Source: Bacteroidota bacterium (lineage in GTDB: Bacteria; Bacteroidota; Bacteroidia; Chitinophagales; Chitinophagaceae). Taken from it: a stretch of DNA of 64,000 nt. Under the pieces are notes generated by a model, which saw only the letters and a list, made by a program, of their open reading frames with translations, was not told the origin of the DNA and did not search any database. Both the position numbers and the translations under genes were made by a program. Shown one piece after another: positions 29,857 to 38,433 of this stretch (positions are counted from its first letter, which is position 1; the number at the start of each line of letters is the position of its first letter). The DNA lies in the NCBI GenBank assembly GCA_030706735.1, contig JAUZNZ010000010.1:62001-126000 (forward strand), written 5' to 3'.

Positions 29857-30159
29857 ATGAAGAAACATCTCGTCAGATTGGCCATGGCATTCGGGATCAT
29901 CATGGCCATATCGTTTACCGCATCGGCTCAGATCTATGTAAATGTTCGCCCTACGCCTCCGGTGATCGTTCGTACGGCGCCCCCGAGCCCAAGGCATGTC
30001 TGGATTGGTGAAGAATGGGAAACGCGCAATGGGGTTTATGTGCACACCGGCGGTCACTGGGCGATGCCTCCCCATCCGGGATGGGTATGGATCCCCGGAC
30101 ATTGGGCGCATGCGCATAGAGGACATTATTGGATCCCCGGTCATTGGAGAAGAAGGTAG
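29857..30159 (+). CDS. Secreted YXWGXW / WXXGXW-repeat protein
   Basis: 100 residues. The signal peptide is MKKHLVRLAMAFGIIMAISF with probable cleavage after TASA. The mature part is short, proline-rich (VRPTPPVIVRTAPPSPR) and then dominated by tryptophan units: HVWIGEEW, GGHWAMPP, HPGWVWIPGHW and HYWIPGHWRRR. These match the small WXXGXW / YXWGXW repeat family of envelope proteins, whose function is unknown. The start at 29857 gives the signal peptide. It is flanked by two terminators, so it is its own transcription unit. It lies between fusA and rpsJ. Confidence 0.85.
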   Translation: MKKHLVRLAMAFGIIMAISFTASAQIYVNVRPTPPVIVRTAPPSPRHVWIGEEWETRNGVYVHTGGHWAMPPHPGWVWIPGHWAHAHRGHYWIPGHWRRR

Positions 30160-30186
30160 CAGAAGTTGATAGTTATTGAATGATAG

Positions 30187-30214
30187 GCCCGGTCGTTAAA
30201 CCGGGCTTTTTTTA
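30187..30214 (+). terminator. Rho-independent terminator after the W-rich gene
   Basis: GCCCGGT/ACCGGGC with the loop CGTTAA is followed by a run of eight T. Confidence 0.9.
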
Positions 30215-30275
30215 TTACGGACGGAGCGCCACTTAAGGAAGAATGTCCTAATTTCCGCGCCTAAACAGTAATCGT

Positions 30276-32501
30276 ATGCTCCTCTTTTCAGGTTCGGTCA
30301 ATCGTGGTCTTCAGGTGTCAGCTCCGATGTTCCTGCTCGTCATTTCCATGGCGGCCAGCGGTCAGCCGGGGGCCGGCCGGTTGAAATGGACAACGGAAGG
30401 CAATGCCTATTTTAAGATTGAAAACGGCGGGATAGACCGGATCGACCTGCCGGACCGCAAGGAGACGGTGATCGTCTCCAGGGAAATGCTCACGCCCGCC
30501 GGACAGACCAAGGCCCTTGGAGTGCGCAACTTTGCCTTCTCAAATGACGGAAAGAAACTGCTCATTTTCACGAACACCAAACGGGTATGGCGTTATAATA
30601 CCCGTGGGGACTACTGGGTGCTCGACCTGGAAAGCAAACAGCTGAAGCAATTGGGCAGGGACAGGCCCGCCTCTTCGCTCCTGTTCGCCAAGTTCTCACC
30701 GGACGGCAGCAAAGTGGCCTATGTGAGCGAGCACAATATTTACCTGGAAGAGCTGGCAGCCGGCCCTGGCGACGCCGTCAAATGCCTGACCTCGACCGAA
30801 GGCACGCGCAAGCTGATCAACGGCACCTTCGATTGGGTTTATGAAGAAGAGCTCGATTGCCGCGATGGTTTCCGTTGGAGCCCCGATGGCCGGCATATTG
30901 CGTATTGGCAGATCGACGCCAACAAGATCAGGGACTACCTGATGCTGAATACCACCGACTCCCTCTATCCCTTTGTTGTTCCCGTCGAATATCCGACCGT
31001 GGGCGAGGCCCCTTCCCCATATAAGATCGGGGTGGTCGATGTCGGGACCGGCACGACCAAATGGATGGACATTCCGGGCGATCCCAGGCAAACCTACCTT
31101 CCGCGCATGGAATGGGCGGACAATTCGTCCCAATTGATCCTGCAGCAGTTCAATCGCAAGCAAAATGACGGCAAGATCCTCCTGAGCGACGTCGCCACAG
31201 GCGCTACGACCCAACTCTATGAAGAACAGGACAGCGCATTCATCGAGTGCAAAGGAGCCTGGCAGGATGGGGTAGTGGCGGGATGGGACTGGCTGAACGG
31301 AGGCAAGGAATTTCTCTGGGTGACCGAAAAAGACGGATGGCGTCATATCTACCGGATTAGCCGGGATGGGAAAAAAGAGACCCTGGTCACGAAAGGGAAT
31401 TATGACATCATCACAGTCAGCCTGATCGACGAAAAGAATAACTACGTCTATTTCATAGCCAGCCCGGCCAATGCGACACAAAAATACCTGTTCCGCACCC
31501 GGCTGGACGGGAAAGGGAAATTGGAAAGACTGTCACCGGAGAACGAACCGGGAACGCATGAATACGACATTTCTCCCAATGGGCTTTACGCCATGCACGA
31601 TTTCAGCAATGCCAATACGGAAGATGCCCAGGAATGGGTCAGCCTGCCCGGTCATGCTCCCATCGGCAAGAGTGCCGATATCCCGGCCAAGGTCGCGGAA
31701 GGAGCCGCTAAGAAAAAAGTGAATTTCTTCACGGTGCATACCGCCGATGGCGTGGACATGGACGGTTGGATCGTGAAACCTGCGAATTTCGACAGTACGA
31801 AGAAATATCCGGTACTCTTCTTTGTTTATGGCGAACCCGCATCCCAGACCGTATTGGACCGGTATGGTAACGGCAATAATTTCCTGTATGCCGGCGAGTT
31901 GTCCAGGGATGGGTATATCTACATCAGCCTGGATAATCGTGGCACTCCGGCCCCCAAGGGCCGGGCCTGGAGGAAGGCCCTTTACCGTCATATCGGGCGC
32001 TTGAATATCCGGGACCAGGCCATGGCCGCCCGGGAGATCATGAAATGGCCTTTCGTGGACACCAGCCGCATTGCCGTGTGGGGCTGGAGCGGCGGCGCAG
32101 CCACTACCCTGAACCTGATGTTCCAATACCCGGAACTCTACAAGACCGGGATCGCGGTGGCCGCGATAACCGATCAGGTCACCTATGACAATATCTATGA
32201 GGAGCGTTATATGGGGCTGGTCACGGAAAATCCGGAAGATTATACGGCGGCCTCCCCCCTGACCTATGCCAAAAACCTGAGAGGCAATCTTTTATATATT
32301 CATGGCACGGGGGATGACAACGTGCACTACAAGAATGCCGAGCTATTGCTGAATGCCCTGATCAAGTACAACAAGGTGTTTCAGTTCATGGCCTATCCAA
32401 ACCGCTCGCATGGTATTTTTGAAGGGGAGGGGACCCGCCGGCATTTAAGCACCCTGTATACGGAATTCCTGAAACGGAACTGCCCCGGTGGCGGCCGATA
32501 G
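30276..32501 (+). CDS. S9-family dipeptidyl peptidase IV-like enzyme
   Basis: Exported serine exopeptidase that removes N-terminal dipeptides, often after proline. 741 residues. A hydrophobic export signal lies near residues 18-30 (MFLLVISMAASGQ), then a beta-propeller to about residue 480, then an alpha/beta-hydrolase domain. The catalytic triad reads as Ser605 in GWSGGA, Asp680 in GTGDDNVH and His712 in NRSHGI. YEEEL around 189-193 carries the double glutamate that binds the substrate N-terminus in DPP-IV. Bacteroidota use such enzymes in the periplasm to process imported peptides. The start at 30276 is the most upstream ATG that keeps the signal. It sits between fusA and rpsJ. Confidence 0.92.
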   Translation: MLLFSGSVNRGLQVSAPMFLLVISMAASGQPGAGRLKWTTEGNAYFKIENGGIDRIDLPDRKETVIVSREMLTPAGQTKALGVRNFAFSNDGKKLLIFTNTKRVWRYNTRGDYWVLDLESKQLKQLGRDRPASSLLFAKFSPDGSKVAYVSEHNIYLEELAAGPGDAVKCLTSTEGTRKLINGTFDWVYEEELDCRDGFRWSPDGRHIAYWQIDANKIRDYLMLNTTDSLYPFVVPVEYPTVGEAPSPYKIGVVDVGTGTTKWMDIPGDPRQTYLPRMEWADNSSQLILQQFNRKQNDGKILLSDVATGATTQLYEEQDSAFIECKGAWQDGVVAGWDWLNGGKEFLWVTEKDGWRHIYRISRDGKKETLVTKGNYDIITVSLIDEKNNYVYFIASPANATQKYLFRTRLDGKGKLERLSPENEPGTHEYDISPNGLYAMHDFSNANTEDAQEWVSLPGHAPIGKSADIPAKVAEGAAKKKVNFFTVHTADGVDMDGWIVKPANFDSTKKYPVLFFVYGEPASQTVLDRYGNGNNFLYAGELSRDGYIYISLDNRGTPAPKGRAWRKALYRHIGRLNIRDQAMAAREIMKWPFVDTSRIAVWGWSGGAATTLNLMFQYPELYKTGIAVAAITDQVTYDNIYEERYMGLVTENPEDYTAASPLTYAKNLRGNLLYIHGTGDDNVHYKNAELLLNALIKYNKVFQFMAYPNRSHGIFEGEGTRRHLSTLYTEFLKRNCPGGGR

Positions 32502-32585
32502 GCGGATCATGGACATGAGCCCGGGAAAATCAGGGGTTTGGGGAAAAAAGATCCATCGATTTTTGAGGAATTAAAAACTAACGCA

Positions 32586-32593
32586 TACCTTTG
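32586..32593 (+). promoter_or_regulatory. Promoter -7 element of the S10 cluster
   Basis: TACCTTTG matches TAnnTTTG, with TTTTG at 32561-32565 as a possible -33 element 20 bases upstream. It is 30 bases before rpsJ and probably drives the long ribosomal cluster to map. Confidence 0.75.
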
Positions 32594-32623
32594 CATCCCC
32601 GTTCGAAAAATGGGATTTGGCGT

Positions 32624-32929
32624 ATGTCTCAACGAATCAGAATCAAATTGCAGTCCTACGATCACAATCTGGTGGATAAATCCGCCGAAAAGATCGTAAA
32701 GACCGTTCGCAGCACCGGCGCTGTCGTCACCGGGCCGATACCTTTACCGACCAGGAAGAAGATCTTCACGGTACTGCGTTCCCCCCATGTCAACAAAAAG
32801 GCGCGCGAACAGTTCCAGTTGCACACGCACAAGCGGTTGCTGGACATTTATACTTCGTCGTCCCGCACGGTCGACGCATTGTCTAAGCTGGACCTGCCCT
32901 CCGGCGTGGATGTTGAGATCAAGGCATAG
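32624..32929 (+). CDS. rpsJ: 30S ribosomal protein S10
   Basis: Small-subunit head protein that also acts in antitermination with NusB in other bacteria. 101 residues starting [40 protein letters not shown] and [10 protein letters not shown] are the family motifs. The start at 32624 is preferred over an upstream TTG inside the promoter. It is the first gene of the S10 cluster, but 368 non-coding bases separate it from rplC. Confidence 0.97.
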   Translation: MSQRIRIKLQSYDHNLVDKSAEKIVKTVRSTGAVVTGPIPLPTRKKIFTVLRSPHVNKKAREQFQLHTHKRLLDIYTSSSRTVDALSKLDLPSGVDVEIKA

Positions 32930-33297
32930 CTCTTTATTTTTCCATCTGCAAACTCCCGATGGCCGGGCCGCGTCCTGAATGTGGCCGGGCCGGGGTAAAA
33001 CCCGGGATAAAGCAGCGCTGGAATTGAACTTAGTAAACCTCTTGTCCGGCTGGCGCCGGACAAGATACATATGAACAAGCCATTCAGGGTTTGTTTACTG
33101 CCGGTACTTCTGTGAGCCCCGGCCCGCGCAAGGCGGACGAACGGGCGAACGACAAGAAAAGGTCGGCTGCAAACGAAGGATCGAGATCATAGACCGCTGC
33201 CGCAGGGCAAGGACGCCAAAACGTCCGGCGAATGCCGCCCCGCGAGTAAGTCTATCTGGTTGTCCTTACACCCGAGAAGGCGTAAATCTTAAATGAA
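32930..33297 (+). promoter_or_regulatory. Candidate structured RNA in the rpsJ-rplC gap
   Basis: This 368-base stretch holds no convincing gene. Stems seen by hand: CCGGG/CCCGG near 32990-33005. A perfect ten-pair hairpin at 33041-33064 (loop TGGC) is closed by AGTAAAC/GTTTACT (33032-33038 and 33093-33099). GCCGG/CCGGC starts at 33100. A branched element is closed by ATAGAC/GTCTAT (33189-33194 and 33250-33255) and contains CGCAGGGC/GCCCCGCG (33201-33208 and 33237-33244), GGACG/CGTCC (33211-33226) and GGC/GCC (33227-33236). A small CCTT/AAGG hairpin (33264-33280) lies just before rplC. I see no tRNA, tmRNA, SRP or RNase P signature. Regulation of the downstream ribosomal genes is my inference. 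Confidence 0.55.
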
Positions 33298-33915
33298 ATG
33301 AAAGGCATTATTGGTAAGAAGCTCGGGATGACCAGCGTCTTCAGTCCTGACGGCAAGCAAACGGCTTGCACGATCATTGAAGCGGGTCCTTGCGTGGTCA
33401 CACAAGTGAAGACTAAGGATACCGACGGTTACACCTCCCATCAATTAGCATTTGGCGACAAAAAAGAGAAACACACTACGGCAGCCGCCAAGAATCACTT
33501 CGCCAAATCCAACACTTCTCCCAAACAGTTCGTAAAAGAGTTCCGCGATTTTTCCATAGAAAAGAATGCCGGCGACACCGTCACCGTCGAAATATTTTCC
33601 GAAGGTGAAAAGGTGGAAGTTGTGGGTACATCTAAAGGCAAGGGCTTTCAGGGCGTCGTAAAGCGTCATGGGTTCCATGGCGTCGGTGGACAGTCCCATG
33701 GTCAGCATGACCGTTCGCGTGCCCCGGGTTCGCTGGGCAACTCTTCGGACGCATCCCGCGTCATGAAGGGCGTTCGCATGGCAGGCCGCATGGGTGGGGA
33801 CCGGGTGAAGATCAAGAGCCTGAAAGTGGTCAAGATCTTCCCGGAAAAGAACTATATCCTGGTTGGCGGATCGGTGCCCGGTCATATTGGGTCCATTGTA
33901 TACATTCAGAAGTAA
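33298..33915 (+). CDS. rplC: 50S ribosomal protein L3
   Basis: Early 23S rRNA-binding protein near the peptidyl-transferase centre. 205 residues, starting [15 protein letters not shown]. The central loop [22 protein letters not shown] and the [24 protein letters not shown] segment are the L3 signature. It follows the structured rpsJ-rplC gap, and rplD begins 21 bases downstream. Confidence 0.98.
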   Translation: MKGIIGKKLGMTSVFSPDGKQTACTIIEAGPCVVTQVKTKDTDGYTSHQLAFGDKKEKHTTAAAKNHFAKSNTSPKQFVKEFRDFSIEKNAGDTVTVEIFSEGEKVEVVGTSKGKGFQGVVKRHGFHGVGGQSHGQHDRSRAPGSLGNSSDASRVMKGVRMAGRMGGDRVKIKSLKVVKIFPEKNYILVGGSVPGHIGSIVYIQK

Positions 33916-33936
33916 GAAACTTTTAATCGAATTAAG

Positions 33937-34578
33937 ATGCAAGCAGACGTATTAACGATAAAAGGAAAAAAGACCGGCAGAAGCGTTGAACTGCCCGAGG
34001 AGATATTCGGGATCGAACCGAACGATCACGTGATCTATCTGGCCGTCAAATCCTACCTGGCCGCACAACGTCAGGGAACGCATAAAGTGAAGACCCGTAT
34101 GGAGGTGAAAGGTTCCAGCAAGAAGCTTCATCGGCAAAAGGGTACGGGAGGCAGTCGTAAAGGCAACCTGCGGAACCCTTTGTACAAAGGCGGCGGTACG
34201 ATCTTCGGCCCGAAGCCCCACGATTGGGATATTAAGCTGAATCGCAAGGTGAAGGACCTGGCCAAAATGTCTGCCCTGGCGCACAAGGCGAAAGGGAACT
34301 CCATCTTCGTCGTAGAAGACATCAAGCTGGATGCGCCGAAGACCAAGTCGTTTACCGATGCATTGAAGGATCTGAAAATGGATGGCAAAAAGGTGCTGTT
34401 CGTTTTGCCAGAGTATGACGACAACCTGTACCTGAGCCTGCGCAACCTGCCGTCCGTGCAGGGGATGCTGCTGGCCGATATCAATACCTATGACATCGTC
34501 AATGCCGACGTATTGCTGTTGTCGGAAACGGCTGCCAAAGTATTCTCTGAGGACGTTGCGGAAGAAGTAAAAGCATAA
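33937..34578 (+). CDS. rplD: 50S ribosomal protein L4
   Basis: Large-subunit assembly protein, and in E. coli the autoregulator of the S10 operon. 213 residues. The conserved extended loop is present: QRQGTHKVKTRMEVKGSSKK, KGTGGSRKGNLRNP and the FGPKPHDWDIKLNRKVK segment. The C-terminal half has VLFVLPEYDDNLYLSLRNL. L4 could be the partner of the structured RNA upstream of rplC, but that is only an analogy with E. coli. Confidence 0.97.
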   Translation: MQADVLTIKGKKTGRSVELPEEIFGIEPNDHVIYLAVKSYLAAQRQGTHKVKTRMEVKGSSKKLHRQKGTGGSRKGNLRNPLYKGGGTIFGPKPHDWDIKLNRKVKDLAKMSALAHKAKGNSIFVVEDIKLDAPKTKSFTDALKDLKMDGKKVLFVLPEYDDNLYLSLRNLPSVQGMLLADINTYDIVNADVLLLSETAAKVFSEDVAEEVKA

Positions 34579-34601
34579 TTGAACATTTAAATATTTAAGA
34601 G

Positions 34602-34901
34602 ATGAAGCTCTCTGAAGTTTTGATCAAACCGATACTGACGGAAAAGGCGAACGCCCAGCAGGAAAAGCTGAGGAGATACGCTTTTCGCGTGAACCGCAAG
34701 GCCAATAAGCTGGAGATCAAGAAGGCCGTTGAAGATTTCTATGGGGTCAACGTGGTCGACGTGAATACGTCCGTGGTTCCGGGGAAGAATAAGACCCGCT
34801 TTACCAAGGCCGGTTATGTGCAGGGCCGCAAGCCGGCTTTCAAAAAGGCGATGGTGACGGTGGCCGATGGAGAGACGATCGATCTGTACGCTGCGATATA
34901 G
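34602..34901 (+). CDS. rplW: 50S ribosomal protein L23
   Basis: Binds 23S rRNA at the exit tunnel and docks trigger factor and SRP. 99 residues. MKLSEVLIKPILTEKANAQQ is the typical start. EIKKAVEDFYGVNVVDVNT is the family core, followed by RKPAFKKAMVTVADGETID. It follows rplD by 23 bases and precedes rplB by 29. Confidence 0.97.
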   Translation: MKLSEVLIKPILTEKANAQQEKLRRYAFRVNRKANKLEIKKAVEDFYGVNVVDVNTSVVPGKNKTRFTKAGYVQGRKPAFKKAMVTVADGETIDLYAAI

Positions 34902-34930
34902 ACATTTTTCATAAAAGAATACAACGAACA

Positions 34931-35770
34931 ATGGCACTAAGAAAATACAAACCGGTCACCGCCGGTACGCGTTGGAGGATCGGGAATGCCTATGCCGAGA
35001 TCACGGAAGATGTTCCGGAAAAGAGCCTGGTGGAAAAGGTAAAGTCTACCGCCGGAAGGAATTTCCAGGGCAGGAGATCGATGCGCTATATGGGCGGTGG
35101 TCACAAGAGGATGTATCGTATCATCGATTTCAAGCGTAATAAGAAGGAAGTACCCGGCACGGTGGCTTCCATCGAATATGATCCCTATCGCACGGCCTTT
35201 ATCGCCTTGCTCCATTATACCGACGGCGAAAAGCGCTATATCCTCGCACCGCAGGGATTGCAGGTGGGGGCGATCGTCCTGGCCGGAGACAATGTAGTGC
35301 CGGAGTTGGGAAATGCATTGCAACTGAAGAACATGCCCCTGGGTACGAATGTGCACAATATAGAAATGCAGCCCGGGCAGGGTGGTAAGCTGGTGCGCAG
35401 CGCCGGTACTTCTGCCCAGTTGACTAATAAGGAAGACAAGTATGCCGTACTCAAGATGCCTTCCGGCGAATTGAGGAAGGTACTGATCAATTGTTATGCT
35501 ACGGTGGGCGTGGTTTCCAACAGCGATCACAGCCTCCAGAGCATGGGCAAGGCAGGCCGTAACGTATGGAAAGGCATCCGTCCAAGGAACCGCGGCGTGG
35601 CGATGAACCCCGTGGATCACCCGATGGGCGGTGGCGAAGGAAAGGCATCGGGCGGTCAGCCCCGTTCCAGGAATGGCCAGTATTCGAGGGGCCTCAAGAC
35701 CAGGACAAAGGGCAAGGGCAGCGACAAACTGATCATTCAGCGCAAGAACGGAAAGAAATTATCAAAATAA
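34931..35770 (+). CDS. rplB: 50S ribosomal protein L2
   Basis: Peptidyl-transferase-centre protein required for subunit association. 279 residues, starting MALRKYKPVTAGTRWR. Characteristic segments are GRRSMRYMGGGHKRMYR, SIEYDPYRTAFIALL and the catalytic-loop region NPVDHPMGGGEGKASGG near the C-terminus, with the conserved histidine. Its length is normal. It precedes rpsS by 12 bases. Confidence 0.98.
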   Translation: MALRKYKPVTAGTRWRIGNAYAEITEDVPEKSLVEKVKSTAGRNFQGRRSMRYMGGGHKRMYRIIDFKRNKKEVPGTVASIEYDPYRTAFIALLHYTDGEKRYILAPQGLQVGAIVLAGDNVVPELGNALQLKNMPLGTNVHNIEMQPGQGGKLVRSAGTSAQLTNKEDKYAVLKMPSGELRKVLINCYATVGVVSNSDHSLQSMGKAGRNVWKGIRPRNRGVAMNPVDHPMGGGEGKASGGQPRSRNGQYSRGLKTRTKGKGSDKLIIQRKNGKKLSK

Positions 35771-35782
35771 AAGATCATAACT

Positions 35783-36055
35783 ATGGGTCGTTCAATTAAA
35801 AAGGGTCCTTATGTAGATGCCAACCTGGAGGATAAGATCCTGGCCATCAATGAAGGAACAGCCAAGAAGGGGGTCATCAAGACCTGGAGCCGCCGGTCGA
35901 CCATTACCCCGGATTTCGTGGGGCATACGCTGGCCGTCCACAATGGCAATAAGTTCATCCCCGTGTATGTGACCGAGTTCATGGTGGGGCATAAGTTGGG
36001 CGAGTTCGCGCCGACCCGCAATTTTAAAGGACATTCAAGCAAGAAAATCGCATAA
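35783..36055 (+). CDS. rpsS: 30S ribosomal protein S19
   Basis: Binds 16S rRNA in the 30S head with S13. 90 residues, starting [40 protein letters not shown] and [16 protein letters not shown] are the S19 motifs. One base separates its stop from the rplV start, so translation is probably coupled. Confidence 0.98.
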   Translation: MGRSIKKGPYVDANLEDKILAINEGTAKKGVIKTWSRRSTITPDFVGHTLAVHNGNKFIPVYVTEFMVGHKLGEFAPTRNFKGHSSKKIA

Positions 36056-36056
36056 C

Positions 36057-36443
36057 ATGGAAGCAGTAGCTAAATTGAGGAATCACCCTACGTCGCCGCG
36101 CAAAATGCGCCTGCTGGCCGATGAGATCAGAGGGATCCAGGTAGAGAAGGCCCTTGCCTTGCTTGAGCACCATCCTCAGCATTCCGCCACGCCGTTGCAC
36201 AAGTTGTTGTGGTCCGCAGTAAAGAACTGGGAACAGAAGAATGAGGGACAAAGCGCCGCCGATGCCGGCTTGTTTGTTAAGACGGTGTTCGTCGACGGAG
36301 GAAGGACGTTGAAGCGTATGCGTCCCGCACCCCAGGGTCGCGGTTATCGCGTCCGCAAGCGCAGCAATCACGTGACGATCGTGGTCGATGCGCAGGCGGT
36401 TGCAGAAGACGTTAAAAACATTGATAAATCTGTTAAATCTTAA
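36057..36443 (+). CDS. rplV: 50S ribosomal protein L22
   Basis: Lines the exit tunnel. 128 residues. Motifs are [18 protein letters not shown] near the N-terminus and the tunnel hairpin [18 protein letters not shown] followed by [14 protein letters not shown]. The spacing to rpsS and to rpsC is one base on each side, so the three genes are tightly coupled. Confidence 0.97.
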   Translation: MEAVAKLRNHPTSPRKMRLLADEIRGIQVEKALALLEHHPQHSATPLHKLLWSAVKNWEQKNEGQSAADAGLFVKTVFVDGGRTLKRMRPAPQGRGYRVRKRSNHVTIVVDAQAVAEDVKNIDKSVKS

Positions 36444-36444
36444 T

Positions 36445-37272
36445 ATGGGTCAGAAAACAAATCCTATCGGCGCCAGATTGGGGATCATCCGCGGTTGGGA
36501 ATCCAATTGGTATGGCAGCAAAAAAGATTATGCCTTCAAGTTGATCGAGGATAATAAGATCAGGACCTACCTGAACGCTCGTATTAATAAAGGTGGGATC
36601 GCGAAGATCGTGATCGAACGTACCCTGAACAAGCTGATCGTGACCATCCATACCTCCAAGCCCGGGATCATCATCGGAAAGGGCGGCGGAGAAGTGGACC
36701 GCATCAAGGAGGAGTTGAAGAAGCTGACCGGCAAGGACGACGTCCAGATCAATATCCTGGAGATCCGCCGTCCGGAACTGGACGCGAATATCGTCGGCGA
36801 CACGATCGCCCGGCAGATCGAGAACCGTATCAATTACAAGCGCGCCATCAAGATGGCCATCGCTTCCGCCCTTCGTATGGGCGCGGAAGGGATCAAGATA
36901 AAAGTGGCGGGCCGTTTGGGCGGCGCCGAGATCGCCCGAACCGAGGAGATCAAGCAGGGCCGTACGCCGTTGCATACGCTCCGCATGGATATTGACTATG
37001 CGAACGTATTTGCTCTCACCGTATATGGCAAGATCGGCATCAAGGTGTGGATCTGTAAGGGCGAAGTGCTGGCCAAGAGGGATCTGAATCCCAACTTCGT
37101 CGGCGGCAAAACGGATGTAAGCGACCGCCGGGAGAGAAGGGACCACGAACATCATCGTGATGATCATCGCGATCGCCGTGGCGGCGGAGAGCGCAGAGGC
37201 GGCGGCGGTGGAGGCGGTGATAGAAGGATGCCGGGTGGCGGCGCTGGCAGGGCCGGACGGGATAGAAGATAG
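36445..37272 (+). CDS. rpsC: 30S ribosomal protein S3 with Arg/Gly-rich tail
   Basis: Part of the mRNA entry channel, with helicase function. 275 residues. The N-terminal [20 protein letters not shown] and the KH domain ([20 protein letters not shown]) are standard, and the S3 C-terminal domain ends near [12 protein letters not shown]. From about residue 224 a tail of about 50 residues follows, made of Arg, Gly, Asp and His ([14 protein letters not shown], then [16 protein letters not shown]). E. coli S3 has 233 residues, so the extra length is this tail. It looks like an RGG-type RNA-binding or disordered segment. The start at 36445 replaces a longer frame inside rplV. Confidence 0.96.
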   Translation: MGQKTNPIGARLGIIRGWESNWYGSKKDYAFKLIEDNKIRTYLNARINKGGIAKIVIERTLNKLIVTIHTSKPGIIIGKGGGEVDRIKEELKKLTGKDDVQINILEIRRPELDANIVGDTIARQIENRINYKRAIKMAIASALRMGAEGIKIKVAGRLGGAEIARTEEIKQGRTPLHTLRMDIDYANVFALTVYGKIGIKVWICKGEVLAKRDLNPNFVGGKTDVSDRRERRDHEHHRDDHRDRRGGGERRGGGGGGGDRRMPGGGAGRAGRDRR

Positions 37273-37328
37273 GATGCGGCAGCCTGAAGGAATAAAATGC
37301 ATTTTTGAATTTTTCAAATTGACATAAG

Positions 37329-37763
37329 ATGTTACAACCGAAAAGAACAAAGCATAGGAAGGCACAAAAAGGACGCATTCGTGAAACGGCCAAGAGAGGC
37401 AGCACGATCGCCTTCGGTTCTTATGCTTTGAAGGCGATGGAAGCGATCTGGCTGACCAACAGGCAGCTGGAAGCGGCCCGCCAGGCCCTTACCCGCGCGA
37501 TGAAGCGTGAGGGCAATGTCTGGATCCGCGTCTTCCCCGATAAGCCGATCACGAAGAAGCCGCTGGAAGTGAGGATGGGTAAGGGTAAGGGCAACCCTGA
37601 GTATTGGGCGGCGGTCGTGGAGCCGGGTCGCATCCTGTTCGAGGCCGATGGCGTTCCCGAAGCGGTCGCCAAGGAGGCGTTGGAACTTGCGGCGCAGAAA
37701 CTCCCGATCAAGACGAAGTTCATCGTCCGCAGGGATGTGGTCGCCTTCGTAGCTGCCAAATAA
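37329..37763 (+). CDS. rplP: 50S ribosomal protein L16
   Basis: Organises the A-site side of the peptidyl-transferase centre. 144 residues, starting [41 protein letters not shown] and the [16 protein letters not shown] loop are the L16 signature. 56 bases separate it from rpsC, and rpmC follows 22 bases after its stop. Confidence 0.98.
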   Translation: MLQPKRTKHRKAQKGRIRETAKRGSTIAFGSYALKAMEAIWLTNRQLEAARQALTRAMKREGNVWIRVFPDKPITKKPLEVRMGKGKGNPEYWAAVVEPGRILFEADGVPEAVAKEALELAAQKLPIKTKFIVRRDVVAFVAAK

Positions 37764-37785
37764 ATAAGAATTGAAAATATTTACC

Positions 37786-38034
37786 ATGTCAAAGAGAATT
37801 GATTTTGTCAAGAGCATCCAGGGCCTGAATGAGTCGGACCTGCAGTCGCGTATCAAGGAAGACGAACTGCGCCTGAAGAAGCTGGAGTTTACGCATGCGA
37901 TCTCTCCGCTGGAGAACCCGATGAGCATTCGGGCGCTGAGGAAGGATATCGCCAGGCTCAAGACGGCGCTTGCACAGAAGGCGGCAAGCCAGGAGGGCAA
38001 GGCTGCCGGCGCGAAGCTGCAAGCGGCAGGTTAG
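37786..38034 (+). CDS. rpmC: 50S ribosomal protein L29
   Basis: A small helical exit-tunnel protein. 82 residues, starting [17 protein letters not shown]. The two-helix L29 pattern is present ([14 protein letters not shown] and [18 protein letters not shown]), followed by an Ala/Lys-rich extension ([17 protein letters not shown]) beyond the usual 60-70 residues. The start at 37786 gives the canonical N-terminus. The 73-base gap to rpsQ carries an AGCTTG-type hairpin. Confidence 0.93.
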   Translation: MSKRIDFVKSIQGLNESDLQSRIKEDELRLKKLEFTHAISPLENPMSIRALRKDIARLKTALAQKAASQEGKAAGAKLQAAG

Positions 38035-38066
38035 GCTATCAAATGGTTTGGAATTTATAAGTATAT

Positions 38067-38091
38067 GGCCTGAAGCTCGCAGCTTGAGGCC
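38067..38091. repeat. AGCTTG-type inverted repeat before rpsQ
   Basis: GGCCT-G-AAGCT and AGCTT-G-AGGCC flank the loop CGC. The stem has ten pairs with one G-G mismatch. No T run follows, so it is not an ordinary terminator. It resembles the hairpins before rplN and yidC. Confidence 0.6.
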
Positions 38092-38107
38092 CAAAAAACT
38101 CAGAACA

Positions 38108-38365
38108 ATGGTTGAAAGAAATTTGCGCAAGACAAGGATCGGAGTGGTGAAGAGCAACAAGATGGAAAAGACCATCACGGTGACCGTGGAAAGGAAAGTG
38201 AAACACCCGATCTATGGAAAGTTCGTCAAGAAGACGACAAGTTTCCACGCTCATGATGAAAAGAATGAGTGCACGGTGGGCGACGTGGTGAAGATCATGG
38301 AAAGCCGCCCGTTGAGCAAGACCAAGCGCTGGCGCCTGGTGGAAGTGATCGAAAAGGCCAAATAG
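38108..38365 (+). CDS. rpsQ: 30S ribosomal protein S17
   Basis: Primary 16S rRNA-binding protein of OB fold. 85 residues, starting [39 protein letters not shown] and the C-terminal [20 protein letters not shown] are characteristic. The start is the ATG at 38108, since longer frames run into rpmC. A hairpin repeat lies 16 bases upstream. Confidence 0.97.
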   Translation: MVERNLRKTRIGVVKSNKMEKTITVTVERKVKHPIYGKFVKKTTSFHAHDEKNECTVGDVVKIMESRPLSKTKRWRLVEVIEKAK

Positions 38366-38391
38366 GCGTAGTATAGAATTAATAAAGAAAT

Positions 38392-38417
38392 TTCAAGCTT
38401 GCGACTTGCGGCTTGAA
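38392..38417. repeat. AGCTTG-type inverted repeat before rplN
   Basis: TTCAAGC (38392-38398) and GCTTGAA (38411-38417) form a seven-pair stem with the loop TTGCGACTTGCG. AAGCTAAAAGCTC follows, and a degenerate GCTAAAAGCTAAA lies before rplX. It appears to belong to the same repeat family as the copies before rpsQ and yidC. Confidence 0.55.
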
Positions 38418-38433
38418 GCTAAAAGCTCAAAAA

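Noticed and set aside
32744-33078. Minus-strand frames of 108 and 76 residues reaching into the rpsJ-rplC gap
   Set aside because: They overlap the antisense of rpsJ, lack recognisable domains, and their composition is low-complexity. I treat the gap as non-coding.
32930-33297. Known housekeeping RNA (tmRNA, RNase P RNA, SRP RNA or 6S RNA) in the rpsJ-rplC gap
   Set aside because: None of the conserved core sequences I know for these RNAs is visible, and no T-loop or tRNA-like end is present.
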